Translations under genes and position numbers: made by a program | The notes under the pieces: model-generated | What the model was told of the DNA's origin: nothing | Database searches by the model: none | Seen by the model: the letters and a program-made list of their open reading frames with translations, nothing else | Source of the DNA: MFD00082-c5 sp963697995 | Lineage (GTDB): Bacteria > Chlamydiota > Chlamydiia > Chlamydiales > JAJFMB01 | Assembly (NCBI GenBank): GCA_963697995.1 | Contig: OY969110.1 | Coordinates: 1,488,001 to 1,552,000, forward strand | Length of the DNA: 64,000 bases | Reading direction: 5' to 3' | In this document: one piece after another, positions 50,672-59,907 of the stretch | How the letters are laid out: each line of letters opens with the position of its first letter | Numbering within the stretch: position 1 is the stretch's first letter

Positions 50672-52324
50672 ATGAATAGTGTTTCTTCCGGCAATTTTAC
50701 TTACAATTTTCCCAAACCATCTGAGATTAGGAAACCCTCTTTTTTTGGTCGTACTGTGACTTGGATTCGAAAAAAATGGGATTCTTTTTGTAAAGCGATC
50801 TCTTCTTTTTTTAAAGCGATCGCTGATTTTTTTAGGAATCTTTTCACTTCAAAGAAGGGGAAAAAAAGTGAGGCAACAGCTTCCTCTAGTAAAGCTGCCA
50901 CTTCCACCTCCTCTTACTCAACGAAAACTTCTTCCTCCTCTTTTAGCTCTGCATCATCATCTCCTTTAAGTCCAAGCGCTCCTCATGGATTCTCCAATCT
51001 TGGAGCTAGCTGTTTTATGAATTCTGCTTTGCAAGCATTGATGATCCCTTCTGTTCAAGCGGTGGTAAGCTCTTTTGCTAATAAAGAGCTTAAAGAAGGG
51101 GCTCTTGAGACACTAAAAAATAAAGATTTTAATGAATTTTCCTTTCAGGAGTTAGAGATCTATAGAATCTCTTTTGCAAAAGCTTTAGAGGAATTTATCA
51201 AAACAGGTGACTCTAATAATGCAGAAAGTCTTTTTAATCATTTTAAAAAATTCGTGCCCGATTTAAAAGATGCAACTTCTTCAATTCAACAAGATGCTGA
51301 AATTATCGTATTAGCTCTTTTTCAAGCTTTAGAGTTAACCTCTCTTCAGATAGTAAGTGTTCTGTCAATAGACACTGTTAAAGTAGAGGGTCGTTCAGAA
51401 AAATGTCCGATTCTGCAAGTGCCTGTTGAAAAGACGTTACAAGAGTCTATTAACAAATATTTTGCAGAAGAGACGTCTACAGAGTTAGGTGATTGGGATA
51501 AAAAAGCAATTAAAATAAAGCAAGCTTCAGATATTGTGGCGATTTCATTGAAAAGATTTGATACGGACGGGAAATTGTCATCTCCTGTTCAGCTTCCGGA
51601 TAATGGGATTATCCAACTTCCTGTAGGTGATACTTCTTTCGAATATAAGATTGTTGGAGTGGTGCGCCATGCTGGATTGACTGAACGTTCTGGTCATTAT
51701 TTTGCTTTTTCCTTAAAGGAGGATGGGTGGTACTGCTGTAACGATTCGAGTATTTCAAACTCCTCGTACGAGGACGTCAAAAATGAGTCGGAAGAGGAAA
51801 CAAACTACATTTTTATTTTAGAAAAAATAAGCTCTTTAAAAGAGACACCTCAACCTCCCTTATTAAATAACGAGGTAGATGCGGCCATTCAGTTGATTTT
51901 AAAGTCCGACGTCATCCTTAAAAAGATCCGAGAAAAGTGGGGGGATGGGGATATTTCTGAAATCATTAATAAAAATTGTCCTGGTTTAAGTGGGGGCATT
52001 TCCGAAGTGTTGGAAGCCATTTTTAATAAATTAGAAATAAAGAATCAGGAGATCGTTTGTGACTCTCTTGAGGATTTTCGGGCTTTATCTCTTTTAGAAG
52101 AGGCACAACCTTCTTTTATTCGTTTAAATCTTAAAGAAAAGGACTTAAATCCTCAAGAAAAGGTAACTCTATTTGGTTCCCCTTATAAAATTATTCCGGG
52201 GGATGATCTAGGAGAGAAAAGCTCAATTTGTCTTAGTGGTAGGGATAAGAGTCCTATTAAGCACGAAAAAAATTCTCACCAAATCTATTTATTGCAACTC
52301 ATTGAAGATGAGCCATTGAAATAA
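50672..52324 (+). CDS. USP-type (peptidase C19) deubiquitinase-like protein
   Basis: The 550-residue protein has an N-terminal amphipathic, aromatic-rich stretch (residues 24-58) and a Ser/Thr-rich low-complexity linker (64-104). A ubiquitin-specific protease domain follows (about 106-385). The Cys box GFSNLGASCFMNSALQAL has Cys114, the strand VAISLKRF matches the USP LxLKRF element, the His box SGHYFAFSLKEDGWYCCNDSS has His342, and Asn357 or Asp358 completes the triad. No zinc-finger CxxC pairs are seen. C-terminal residues 400-550 resemble nothing known. It is almost certainly host-directed, since bacteria lack ubiquitin. Confidence 0.85.
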   Translation: MNSVSSGNFTYNFPKPSEIRKPSFFGRTVTWIRKKWDSFCKAISSFFKAIADFFRNLFTSKKGKKSEATASSSKAATSTSSYSTKTSSSSFSSASSSPLSPSAPHGFSNLGASCFMNSALQALMIPSVQAVVSSFANKELKEGALETLKNKDFNEFSFQELEIYRISFAKALEEFIKTGDSNNAESLFNHFKKFVPDLKDATSSIQQDAEIIVLALFQALELTSLQIVSVLSIDTVKVEGRSEKCPILQVPVEKTLQESINKYFAEETSTELGDWDKKAIKIKQASDIVAISLKRFDTDGKLSSPVQLPDNGIIQLPVGDTSFEYKIVGVVRHAGLTERSGHYFAFSLKEDGWYCCNDSSISNSSYEDVKNESEEETNYIFILEKISSLKETPQPPLLNNEVDAAIQLILKSDVILKKIREKWGDGDISEIINKNCPGLSGGISEVLEAIFNKLEIKNQEIVCDSLEDFRALSLLEEAQPSFIRLNLKEKDLNPQEKVTLFGSPYKIIPGDDLGEKSSICLSGRDKSPIKHEKNSHQIYLLQLIEDEPLK

Positions 52325-52406
52325 ATACTTAACAATTTCTTGACGGTAACTTATCCCATTCAGTATGTAGAAAAAGTACGAAACCACCTGGGGAGGGGGC
52401 ATTTGT

Positions 52407-53339
52407 ATGCGGGGAAGAGGCGTTGGGAAACTGATGGTGTTTCTTGGTCTATACGCCACATCGTGTTATGCGGATTTAGACAGCGGCAGTCTAGGGCAGG
52501 AGAAGATGATGCAGCCTCCCGAAAAAAGTCGCTGTCGTCCGTTTAACATCGATGGTTCGTTCGATACGATCGGGGCTTCCCCTTTCACAAGTTTACCCTT
52601 TAAAGGGCAAAAGCAAAGCTTTTCGCAAGGGGAAATAGAGGCAGGTTTTGTTTTTTATTTTAAAGAGTGTTTTGAGGAGGCTCTTCAAATCACAATAGGG
52701 GGAACGGACGCCCATTTTGTGTGGCAAGAGAATCCCTTTTTTGATCAAACCCATTTTTATTACGTAAGTCTTGAGCTTGGAGGAAGAACAAAGCGATTTC
52801 GCAATTGGCTTTGGCAGGGGAATGTGTCTGTTAACGTGAACCCGAATCATTTTGATTTCAAGCGTTATGCCAATTACGATCTTCTTTTATGGGGAAGGCG
52901 GGAGTGGTCGAATCGATGGGGGTGGCACTTAGGTGTTTTGAGTTTTCTTGGGATGGAGGTTAACAGGGTCTATCCGATTTTTGGTTTTGACTGGAAGATA
53001 ACAAGTAAGTGGACTCTAAACGCGATTTATCCGATCAATATAGCGCTTGTTTACGAATTCAATAAGTATTGGTCGGCGGCAGCTGCTGGCCGTTTTTTTT
53101 TTAATAGGTTTAGAACAGGGGAAAACGAGCCTTTACCTCGGGCGGTTTTTGAGTACCGCAATCGTGGGGCAGAGCTTGCGATAACTTACACTAAAGAAGA
53201 AATTGTGAGCGTGAATCTGCATGGTGGGATCACCTTTAATGCCGATATTGGAATTGCAAACAGTCACTACACCAATAGGCACACCTATTGCTCAAAAACC
53301 GCTCCTTATCTTGGAGCTCAAGTTGATTTTAGATTTTAA
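52407..53339 (+). CDS. Predicted outer membrane beta-barrel protein
   Basis: The 310-residue protein starts at ATG 52407 (GGAGGGGG ahead) with a short signal-like region (KLMVFLGLYATSCYA, residues 8-22). It then has alternating aromatic strands (AGFVFYFKECFEEALQITIGG, HFYYVSLELGG, WLWQGNVSVNVNP, WHLGVLSFLGMEVNRVYPIFGFDW) and ends in QVDFRF, a classical C-terminal barrel strand. It lies 82 bp after the USP gene. No specific family is recognised beyond barrel topology. Confidence 0.7.
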   Translation: MRGRGVGKLMVFLGLYATSCYADLDSGSLGQEKMMQPPEKSRCRPFNIDGSFDTIGASPFTSLPFKGQKQSFSQGEIEAGFVFYFKECFEEALQITIGGTDAHFVWQENPFFDQTHFYYVSLELGGRTKRFRNWLWQGNVSVNVNPNHFDFKRYANYDLLLWGRREWSNRWGWHLGVLSFLGMEVNRVYPIFGFDWKITSKWTLNAIYPINIALVYEFNKYWSAAAAGRFFFNRFRTGENEPLPRAVFEYRNRGAELAITYTKEEIVSVNLHGGITFNADIGIANSHYTNRHTYCSKTAPYLGAQVDFRF

Positions 53340-53398
53340 ACTCTTGACGATTGAAACAATTTCTTATAGATTGTTTCTTTTACCAAAAAGGAATGTTT

Positions 53399-53995
53399 AT
53401 GGTACCAAGTGGCGTCAATAACTCTCCCCTATTTGTCGAAAGGTTAGTCAGATTTCCTGAATTTGTTATAAAGGAGACTGTTCGAGATTTGATCATAGGT
53501 CTTTTTCAAATCGTTGTCTTCACCCCTTTAGCGATTACGACACTTGGTTTAAGTAAAACGATTAACAAAAATGCCGGAGAGTCCCCTTTAGAATCAAAGT
53601 GTTCCACAGTAACACCTGATCTGCTTATTAAGGTATTGGAAATTTTAAACAAAGACGCGAAAGTAAGTTACTTTAAGTTGTTTCGCTCCTCTTTTTTATT
53701 AAAAAAAGTTGAAGGTAGCCATATTTTTAGTCGGCATGTGGTTTCCCGTTTAAAAAATGTGGGTAAACTTTTGTATGAAGTGACACGTCGAGTGGCATTA
53801 TTGGCTTTTGGAGCGTTAAGCTTGATCGTTGCCTTCATGACATTTGGGCATTATAAGAAAGTCAACACGTTTGCATTGAAACATTTTAATCCATTAGGAA
53901 TTGTAGCGGAGGTTTCTTTTGGAATTCGCGCGATCATCAATCCCTTCCAGTTTGACCCAAGTTCAAATTATTCGTCCTTCAATCAAAGCCGTTAG
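53399..53995 (+). CDS. Hypothetical protein with two hydrophobic segments
   Basis: From ATG 53399 (AAAGGA at 53388) the protein has 198 residues with hydrophobic stretches at about 29-48 (DLIIGLFQIVVFTPLAITTLGL) and 136-155 (VALLAFGALSLIVAFMTFG). A conserved-looking end (LGIVAEVSFGIRAIINPFQFDP) closes it. The family is not recognised. A slight plan similarity with the 25.5-27.5 kb paralogues is not strong enough to claim homology. Confidence 0.6.
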   Translation: MVPSGVNNSPLFVERLVRFPEFVIKETVRDLIIGLFQIVVFTPLAITTLGLSKTINKNAGESPLESKCSTVTPDLLIKVLEILNKDAKVSYFKLFRSSFLLKKVEGSHIFSRHVVSRLKNVGKLLYEVTRRVALLAFGALSLIVAFMTFGHYKKVNTFALKHFNPLGIVAEVSFGIRAIINPFQFDPSSNYSSFNQSR

Positions 53996-54327
53996 TACTC
54001 TGTAGAATAAGTTTTAAGGATTATTTTTAATTCTTTAAGATGGATAAAAAAAAATGTGAAAAAAGAGGTTTAGGGACACACCCTAATCCTACATATCATG
54101 TTTATCCTATGAATCATGTTTTTTGTTTGCGGCAAAATTTTCAATTTTCTTGGCGTCTTTGCATTAATAGCTTTACTCTTAACTTTTCCCGATTTGTGCT
54201 AAATGGCACAAGTCAGGAAAAAATTTTTTAAAAATACCGTTTAAAACTTTCTCTAGGGAGTATTATCCTATGACGATCCATAGGCATTTTCAATTTTAAC
54301 TCCTCCAAAAAAGCAACAGCCCCTCTT
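53996..54327. other. Intergenic region without a convincing gene
   Basis: Open frames here are short and of unlikely composition. A minus-strand stretch ending near 54228 (RGAVAFLEELKLKMPMDRH) looks somewhat coding and may be a gene remnant, but no family is recognised. The region also contains the terminator at 54184. Confidence 0.5.
54184..54229 (+). terminator. Terminator-like hairpin
   Basis: The arms TTTTCCCGATTTGTGC and GCACAAGTCAGGAAAA (two mismatches) enclose a 6-nt loop and are followed by TTTTTT. The hairpin is nearly symmetric, so it could serve both strands of this gap. Confidence 0.6.
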
Positions 54328-54474
54328 TGGTCGGCCCTGAAAAAGTCCTCTCCAATAAAAAGTGCCCCTTTTGACAAAAAATGCGTTTTACTCCTCACCA
54401 AACCCCGCAAGGGGATTTGAATCGTCATTCACCGCTTTTTTGTTGCAAAAGGATCACTTTTTCAGGGTCGACTA
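54328..54474. mobile_element. MITE-like element, copy C (one end shortened)
   Basis: The copy is in the same orientation as copy A and shares its interior (CCCCTTTTGACAAAAAATGC, CTCCTCACCAAACCC, GTTGCAAAAGGATCACTTT). The left end TCGGCCCTGAAAAAGTCCTC is intact. The right end keeps only TTCAGGGTCGACTA and lacks the GGAGAGGAC part. The left flank has TG rather than TA. Confidence 0.75.
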
Positions 54475-54547
54475 GAATAGAGAGCTTCACTCTTCTTTCT
54501 CTGTGAGTTCTGTGCTCAGAGCCTATAAACCCAAAATCAGGTTGTTA

Positions 54548-55873
54548 TCATATTGTCTTTACTTTTTGAGAGACCGCTAGATAATCTAAACTTTTTTCTA
54601 TTACAAATTCTCTTAAAAGAAAAACACCAACAAGGTTACTTAAGAGCATTAAGGTGATCGATAAATCGGCAAGTCCCCAAATGAAGTTCACGTTTAAAAA
54701 AGCGCCAACCGGAATCAGGGCCACATAAAAAATACGGTAGTAGAGGATAGACTTCTCCCCAAAAAGATACGCTGCAGCTCTCTCCCCACAGTAGCTCCAA
54801 GCTAAAATCGTCGTATAAGCAAACAGGATTAAGGCGACCACAACCACAACTTCTCCCAGAGGACCCATTCCCTGATGAAAGGCGTAAGTGACCTGTGTTG
54901 TGCTTTCTAACCCATTGACTTTATAAGCCCCAGTCAGGATTAAGACGAGAGCTGTCGCTGTGCAGACGATCATTACAAGAACAGGAGTGATTAGAGTGGC
55001 AATACCGTCGAGGACAGGGTTATTTGTCCTTGCACCCGCTTGCAAAATCGGTACAATTCCCGTTCCAGCGTCAGTTGCAAAAAGACCCCTATCGAACCCA
55101 ACGGTAATCCCTTTAAATACGGCAGCACCAAGAGCTCCTCCAGCCGCAGCTTTAAGAGCAAATGCCTCTTGAAAAATTAAGTAAAAAGCTTGAGGAGTAT
55201 CCACGATCCGGGTCAAAATAATATAAAAAGCGCCGGTTAAATAAAATGCGGCCTTAAGCGGCACAACGGCTCCAGCAAAAGAGGAGAGACGCTTAATCCC
55301 TCCTAAAATCACAAGTCCAATCGCAAGGGCAATCCCAAGAGAGGGGAGAAGTGGGTCGATCTCTTTAGCTTTTAGGGGCAATATCATGGAGTTAACTTGT
55401 GCAAAATTACCCACTGAAAGCGCCCCCATAAGGGTAAAAACAGAAAAAGAAATGGCTAGTTTTTTCAAGCCTAGCGCTTTTAAGTAGTACATCGGTCCAC
55501 CGACATACTCCCCATTTTCATTCACTTCGCGGTACTTTATGCTTAATAAACAGCTTGCGTATTGAATGATTGAGGCAAGCGCCACCATCACCCACATCCA
55601 AAAAAGAGCGCCTGGTCCCCCAGTGGTTAGCGCGATGGCCATACCTGAAATGTTACCCGTTCCAAAGTTACCTGCAAGAACCGCTGAGATCGCTCCAAAT
55701 CGGCTGATAGTTCCTGTGTCCCCTTTCCCTTGATCTCTTATGCAAGTGAAACTTTTTTTTAACTGAGTGAATTGAAAAAAATTAAGTTTGAGGGTGAAGT
55801 AAAGGCCGATAAAAAGAACAGCCGGGAATACGAGATATAGAGTTAAAATGTGGTTTACAGTGTCTAAAAACAT
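54548..55873 (-). CDS. AGCS-family sodium:alanine (amino acid) symporter
   Basis: The 441-residue protein has about eleven membrane helices and the AGCS signatures AVLAGNFGTGNISGMAIALTTGGPGALFWMW (residues about 63-93), GGPMYYLKALG, GFDRGLFATDAGTGIVPILQAGA and SYCGERAAAYLFGE. It imports alanine, glycine or a similar amino acid with Na+. The first 60 codons and the upstream bases are duplicated at 57390-57585, where they form the start of a chimeric pseudogene. Confidence 0.93.
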   Translation of the reverse strand: MFLDTVNHILTLYLVFPAVLFIGLYFTLKLNFFQFTQLKKSFTCIRDQGKGDTGTISRFGAISAVLAGNFGTGNISGMAIALTTGGPGALFWMWVMVALASIIQYASCLLSIKYREVNENGEYVGGPMYYLKALGLKKLAISFSVFTLMGALSVGNFAQVNSMILPLKAKEIDPLLPSLGIALAIGLVILGGIKRLSSFAGAVVPLKAAFYLTGAFYIILTRIVDTPQAFYLIFQEAFALKAAAGGALGAAVFKGITVGFDRGLFATDAGTGIVPILQAGARTNNPVLDGIATLITPVLVMIVCTATALVLILTGAYKVNGLESTTQVTYAFHQGMGPLGEVVVVVALILFAYTTILAWSYCGERAAAYLFGEKSILYYRIFYVALIPVGAFLNVNFIWGLADLSITLMLLSNLVGVFLLREFVIEKSLDYLAVSQKVKTI

Positions 55874-55932
55874 AAGGCCCCATTTTATCTAAAGGTCTCT
55901 AAATAATCAAGAGCTCTTAAGTCTTATAAGAC

Positions 55933-56805
55933 TTAAGGGGAGCTCGGGTATCTTTCACTTAAACTGAGAACGGGAATGTCCGGGTTAAAATAAGTAGACA
56001 CAAGACTTAGATTAGAGGAGGTTCTCACTAAAATATCTCCTTTAGACAGCAGAAGGCAATCGATTAAAGCGTCTAATCCTGATTGATAAGGATCTTCAGC
56101 CCCAAAATGGAGAGGTTTTCCGTTTGTTGAGCGTTTAGCTGTTTCGTTGAAAGAAACAGCATCTCCAAAATGAGTTCTTAGAAATTCAAGAAATGGTGCC
56201 TCATCGGTGGCTAAAAAGATTTTAAAATCGGCTCTGTTGATTGAGGTGATCACCTCCTCGATTTTTTGAAGGATATCGATGTAGGGCACATGAGGCGCCT
56301 CACTTATTTTGTCTGTACCTCGATAGTGAACTGAGATCACAAAATGGCCAAGAAGATTTTCTTTGTAAAAAGTGTCTACAAAATGGATGATTTCGGGACG
56401 AATAGTCAAATATTTTTTTATTAAGTGGGAGCACTCAATTTTTGATGTAAAAAGCTCGATCTCCATAAGGGAAGTGTTAGGAGGGTAGACTGTTTGAATA
56501 GTTGGGGGTGTCATATCGCCAAATTGGGTCGGGAGAAAATAGTAATGCCACCAATTCTCTCCCCGATTTGGACAGTAATAATTGCCCGTAGTTCCAAAAT
56601 CGACCTTAAAACCTCTAATTAAACCCTTGTCATAAGATTTACATACGGTTAAAATGTAATGAAAAGTGGAAAAAAAGCCCGCAGATTCTCGATCGATAAT
56701 GATGAGAGCGTTTTCAGTAAGAAGTGTTTTATCTAACCGATCAAAATTCCCTTGTAATGTTTGAAAAAAAAAGATAAAAGATAAAAATAAAAATCTTAAT
56801 GTCAT
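55933..56805 (-). CDS. Secreted fucosyltransferase-like protein, copy 1
   Basis: The 290-residue protein has a hydrophobic export signal (MTLRFLFLSFIFFFQTLQG) and a C-terminal half with HYRGTDKISEAPHVPY, FKIFLATDEAPFLEFLRTHFG and SGLDALIDCLLLSKGDILVRTSSNLS. These match the GDP-fucose-binding peptide-type motifs of NodZ, FUT8-like and O-fucosyltransferases. A signal peptide on such an enzyme is odd, since GDP-sugars are cytosolic in bacteria; it could act after secretion into the host. It is about 85% identical to the gene at 57625, by reading both proteins. Confidence 0.75.
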   Translation of the reverse strand: MTLRFLFLSFIFFFQTLQGNFDRLDKTLLTENALIIIDRESAGFFSTFHYILTVCKSYDKGLIRGFKVDFGTTGNYYCPNRGENWWHYYFLPTQFGDMTPPTIQTVYPPNTSLMEIELFTSKIECSHLIKKYLTIRPEIIHFVDTFYKENLLGHFVISVHYRGTDKISEAPHVPYIDILQKIEEVITSINRADFKIFLATDEAPFLEFLRTHFGDAVSFNETAKRSTNGKPLHFGAEDPYQSGLDALIDCLLLSKGDILVRTSSNLSLVSTYFNPDIPVLSLSERYPSSP

Positions 56806-57565
56806 AATTTTTCTACCCGCTTAATACCTAATTTGTCTACAACGACCCTATATTTTTCGTCAGAATTGTTGTTTGAAGTGATCACCATATTTAAATGAGA
56901 CACCTTTGGTAGATGCCTTTTTTCGACGCTGTTTGTTTTTTGATTAAAGCAGAGGTAGAGGGAAGAGTATCTGAGGCTTTTGCTATCAAACGGTGAATAT
57001 TGAATCGAAAAGGGATGTTTATATCTTTGAGGCAAGGATCAGCTTTCGGGTCTTGTTTGTAAAGAATCACTTCTCTTTTGTACTTGATCACCGTTTCGAA
57101 TCTCTTGATATCGGGAAGCTCTTCTGAAAAGTTATTTTCTCGAAGATATTTAATTTTTGGAGGAAGTTCGTGCAATTTTAAAAATTGTACTGTCTCTTTT
57201 AAGTCACCTATTTTATTGCCCGAAGGATCCAAAATAGCTCTGCTAAAGTCGGGAAACCAGAAGCTTGCTCTATTTTGATACAAGTTTTTTAGATCTTCCT
57301 TGAAAGAGGTCGTGATAAGGGGGTTAGTGGCCCGGGAAAAAAAAGCCGTAGCAAAAAGAGTCGTATAGAGAAACATCGCAATGCCAGCAAATCGACTGAT
57401 AGTTCCTGTTACTCCTTTCCCTTGATCATTTATGAAGGTAAAGCTTTTTTTTAACTTAGAGAATTGAAAAAAATTGAGTTTGAGGGTGAAGTAAAGGCCG
57501 ATAAAAAGAACAGCCGGGAATACGAGATATAGAGTTAAAATGTGGTTTACAGTGTCTAAAAACAT
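56802..57565 (-). pseudogene. Chimeric pseudogene: AGCS symporter N-terminus fused to a decayed membrane-protein gene
   Basis: From ATG 57565 the first ~59 residues copy the AGCS symporter (MFLDTVNHILTLYLVFPAV...GTISRF). From GIAMFLYTTLFATAFFSRATNPLITTSF onward the sequence copies the gene at 58491-59579. Relative to that gene it lacks 48 bp (a membrane segment beginning PVILTIVLLY) at about 57298. It also has one G missing in a run at about 56960, which shifts the frame near TLP-STS. The original C-terminus continues in another frame (56802-56960). A segmental duplication produced the junction; the product is unlikely to work. Confidence 0.75.
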
Positions 57566-57624
57566 AAAGCCCCATTTTATCTAAGGGTCTCTAAATAATC
57601 AAGAATTCTTAAGTCTTAAAAGGT

Positions 57625-58494
57625 TTAAAATGAGATGGGGTACCTTTCATTCATATTGATAACAGGGATGTAAGGATTAAAATAAGTAGAGGCAAGACTT
57701 AAATTAGAAGAGGTTCTCACTAAAACATCTCCTTTAGACAGCAGAAGGCAATCGATTAACGCCTCAAGTCCTGACTGATAAGGGTCTTCAGCCTCCAAAT
57801 GGAGAGGTTTTCCGTTTGTTGAGCGTTTAGCTGTTTCGTTGAAGCAAACAGCCTCCCCAAAATGAGCTTTAAGAAATTCTAGAAAAGGAGCCTCATCTGT
57901 GGCTACAAAAAGTTTAAAATCTGATCTGTTATTTGATTTGATAACCTCTTCGATTTTTTTAAGGGCGTCAACGTAGGATACTTGAGGCGCTTCAGTTATT
58001 TTGTCTGTTCCTCTGTAGTGAACAGAAATGACAAAATAGCCAAGAAGATTGTTTTTGTAAAAAGTGTTTACAAAATCGATGATTTTAGGACGAATAGTGA
58101 TATATTTTTTTATTAAATGAGAGCACTCAAGGCTTGAAGTAAAAAGCTCGATTTCCCAACAGGACGAATTAGGGGGAAAGTAAGCTTGAATAGTTGGAGG
58201 TTTTATATCGCCAAATTGAGTCGGTAGAAAATAGTAATTCCACCAATTCTTTCCCCGATTTGGAGAGTAATAAAGGCCCGTAGTTCCAAAATCGACCTTA
58301 AAACCTCTAATTAAACCTTTGTCATAAGATTTACATACAGCTAAAATGTATTGAAAAGTGGAAAAAAAGCCCGCAGAGTCTCGATCGATAATGATGAGAG
58401 CGTTTTCAGTAAGGGGTGTTTTATTTAACCGATCAAAATTCCCTTGTAATGTTTGAAAAAAGATAAAAGATAAAAATAAAAATCTTAATGTCAT
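57625..58494 (-). CDS. Secreted fucosyltransferase-like protein, copy 2
   Basis: The 289-residue protein is the close paralogue of the gene at 55933. It keeps the signal peptide, HYRGTDKITEAPQVSY, LFVATDEAPFLEFLKAHFG and SGLEALIDCLLLSKGDVLVRTSSNLS. Differences are scattered substitutions and one codon gap in the signal peptide, so both copies look functional and under constraint. It overlaps the membrane-protein gene on its 5' side by 4 bp, as copy 1 does with its pseudogene. Confidence 0.75.
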   Translation of the reverse strand: MTLRFLFLSFIFFQTLQGNFDRLNKTPLTENALIIIDRDSAGFFSTFQYILAVCKSYDKGLIRGFKVDFGTTGLYYSPNRGKNWWNYYFLPTQFGDIKPPTIQAYFPPNSSCWEIELFTSSLECSHLIKKYITIRPKIIDFVNTFYKNNLLGYFVISVHYRGTDKITEAPQVSYVDALKKIEEVIKSNNRSDFKLFVATDEAPFLEFLKAHFGEAVCFNETAKRSTNGKPLHLEAEDPYQSGLEALIDCLLLSKGDVLVRTSSNLSLASTYFNPYIPVINMNERYPISF

Positions 58495-59907
58495 AATTTT
58501 TCTACCCGCTTAATACCTAATTTGTCTACAACGACCCTATATTTTTCGTCAGAATTGTTGTTTGAAGTGATCACCATATTTAAATGATACACCTTTGGTA
58601 GATGCATTTTTTCGACGCTGTTTGTTTTTTGATTAAAGGAGAGGTAGAGGGGAAGAGTATCTGAGGCTTTTGCTATCAAATGGTGAATATTGAATCGAAA
58701 AAGGATGTTTAAATCTTTGAGGCGAGGATCAGCTTTCGGGTCTTGTTTGTAAAGAATCACTTCTCTTTTGTACTTGATCACCGTTTCGAATCTCTTGATA
58801 TCGGGAAGCTCTTCTGAAAAGTTATTTTCTCGAAGATATTTAATTTTTGGAGGAAGTTCGTGCGATTTTAAAAATTGTACTGTCTCTTTTAAGTCACCTA
58901 TTTTATTGCCCGAAGGATCCAAAATATCTGTGCTAAAGTCGGGAAACCAGAAGCTTGCTCTATTTTGATACAAGTTTTTTAGACCTTCCTTGACCCTATC
59001 CTTTAGAATATAGAGCAGAACAATGGTTAAGATCACAGGAAAAGAGGTCGTGATAAGGGGGTTAGTGGCCCGGGAAAAAAAAGCCATAGCAAAAAGAGTC
59101 GTATAGAGAAACATCGCAATGCCAGCAGCGATCGCTCCAAAAGCGGCCCCGTGTTTTTCTTGTACTGCAACCCTCGTCGATTTGAGCTGCAGCACTTCTC
59201 TTATGTATTTGGCAAGAAGGCTATTTCTTAGTAAAATCGATTCCCGTTTTTTAATTGGAAATTTTTCTTTTTGGTATTGATCGTTCTGAGATAGGACCTG
59301 CTTGATCTCATCTGTTACATTAGCGTTAGGACACATCTCTAAAAGGCCACAAAGGTAGTATTCGATCGATTGGAGGATAAATTCATCGACATGGGAAAAG
59401 CTAAGTTCCAATTCTTTGGGAAGAGAGGCTTTAAGGCGTAAAAAGTTTTCTCTAAACTCTTCAATATCTGTAGATAGCGTCTTAAGATCTTTTTTTAATG
59501 TGTCGAGATTGTTAGCATCGTTGTTTAGTATGATACGGCGTACCTCTCTTTCGAAGGGTGCTTCTAAAGATATTGGCAAGGAGTTTAAGCTCTTTTTTTG
59601 ATGGGGTGACTTGCAATCTTTTTAGGGGGGATTCGGTGTGAGAATTTAGTTTTGAAAAGGTGTATTTAGGAGTTTTGTATCGTATTAGGGTCAACTCATC
59701 TTCGTAAAAAATCGCTTTTGGGTACGTTAACCGATTGATATAAAGGGCGCTTGGAATAAAGAGGAAAAATTCTTGAATAAATGTCGACTTTTTTTCGGTT
59801 TGAGCGAGGGGGAAATCTGATTTCAGTTCAAATTGGAGATTATCGCGGAAATTGATATCCCCCTCATTTAAGTCGCGCCAGAAGCTACTTGTCCAAAACT
59901 CATCCAT
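58491..59907 (-). pseudogene. Frameshifted gene for a membrane protein of unknown function (two frames)
   Basis: Two overlapping frames seem to be one gene. The first runs from ATG 59907 to 59512 (131 residues, MDEFWTSSFWRDLNEGDINF... to ELKLLANIFRSTLRKRG). The second, from the overlap to 58491, encodes the remainder: a helical part, two membrane helices (GAIAAGIAMFLYTTLFAMAFF; PVILTIVLLYIL) and a C-terminal domain. The total of 1417 bases is one more than a whole number of codons, fitting a single inserted base near 59537-59545 (AAGAGAGG). Without it the join would read STLRKRVRRIILNND. The ATG overlaps the TAA of the upstream outer membrane protein gene. It may be a sequence error, decay, or frameshifting. 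Confidence 0.65.

Noticed and set aside
54040..54231. 63-codon plus-strand frame in the 54 kb gap
   Set aside because: No ribosome site, odd composition, and it contains the terminator hairpin.
59600..59615. A7 slippage as cause of the frameshift in the membrane-protein gene
   Set aside because: The first frame still reads sensibly past the A-run (ELKLLANIFRSTLRKR), so the shift is more likely at AAGAGAGG further on.
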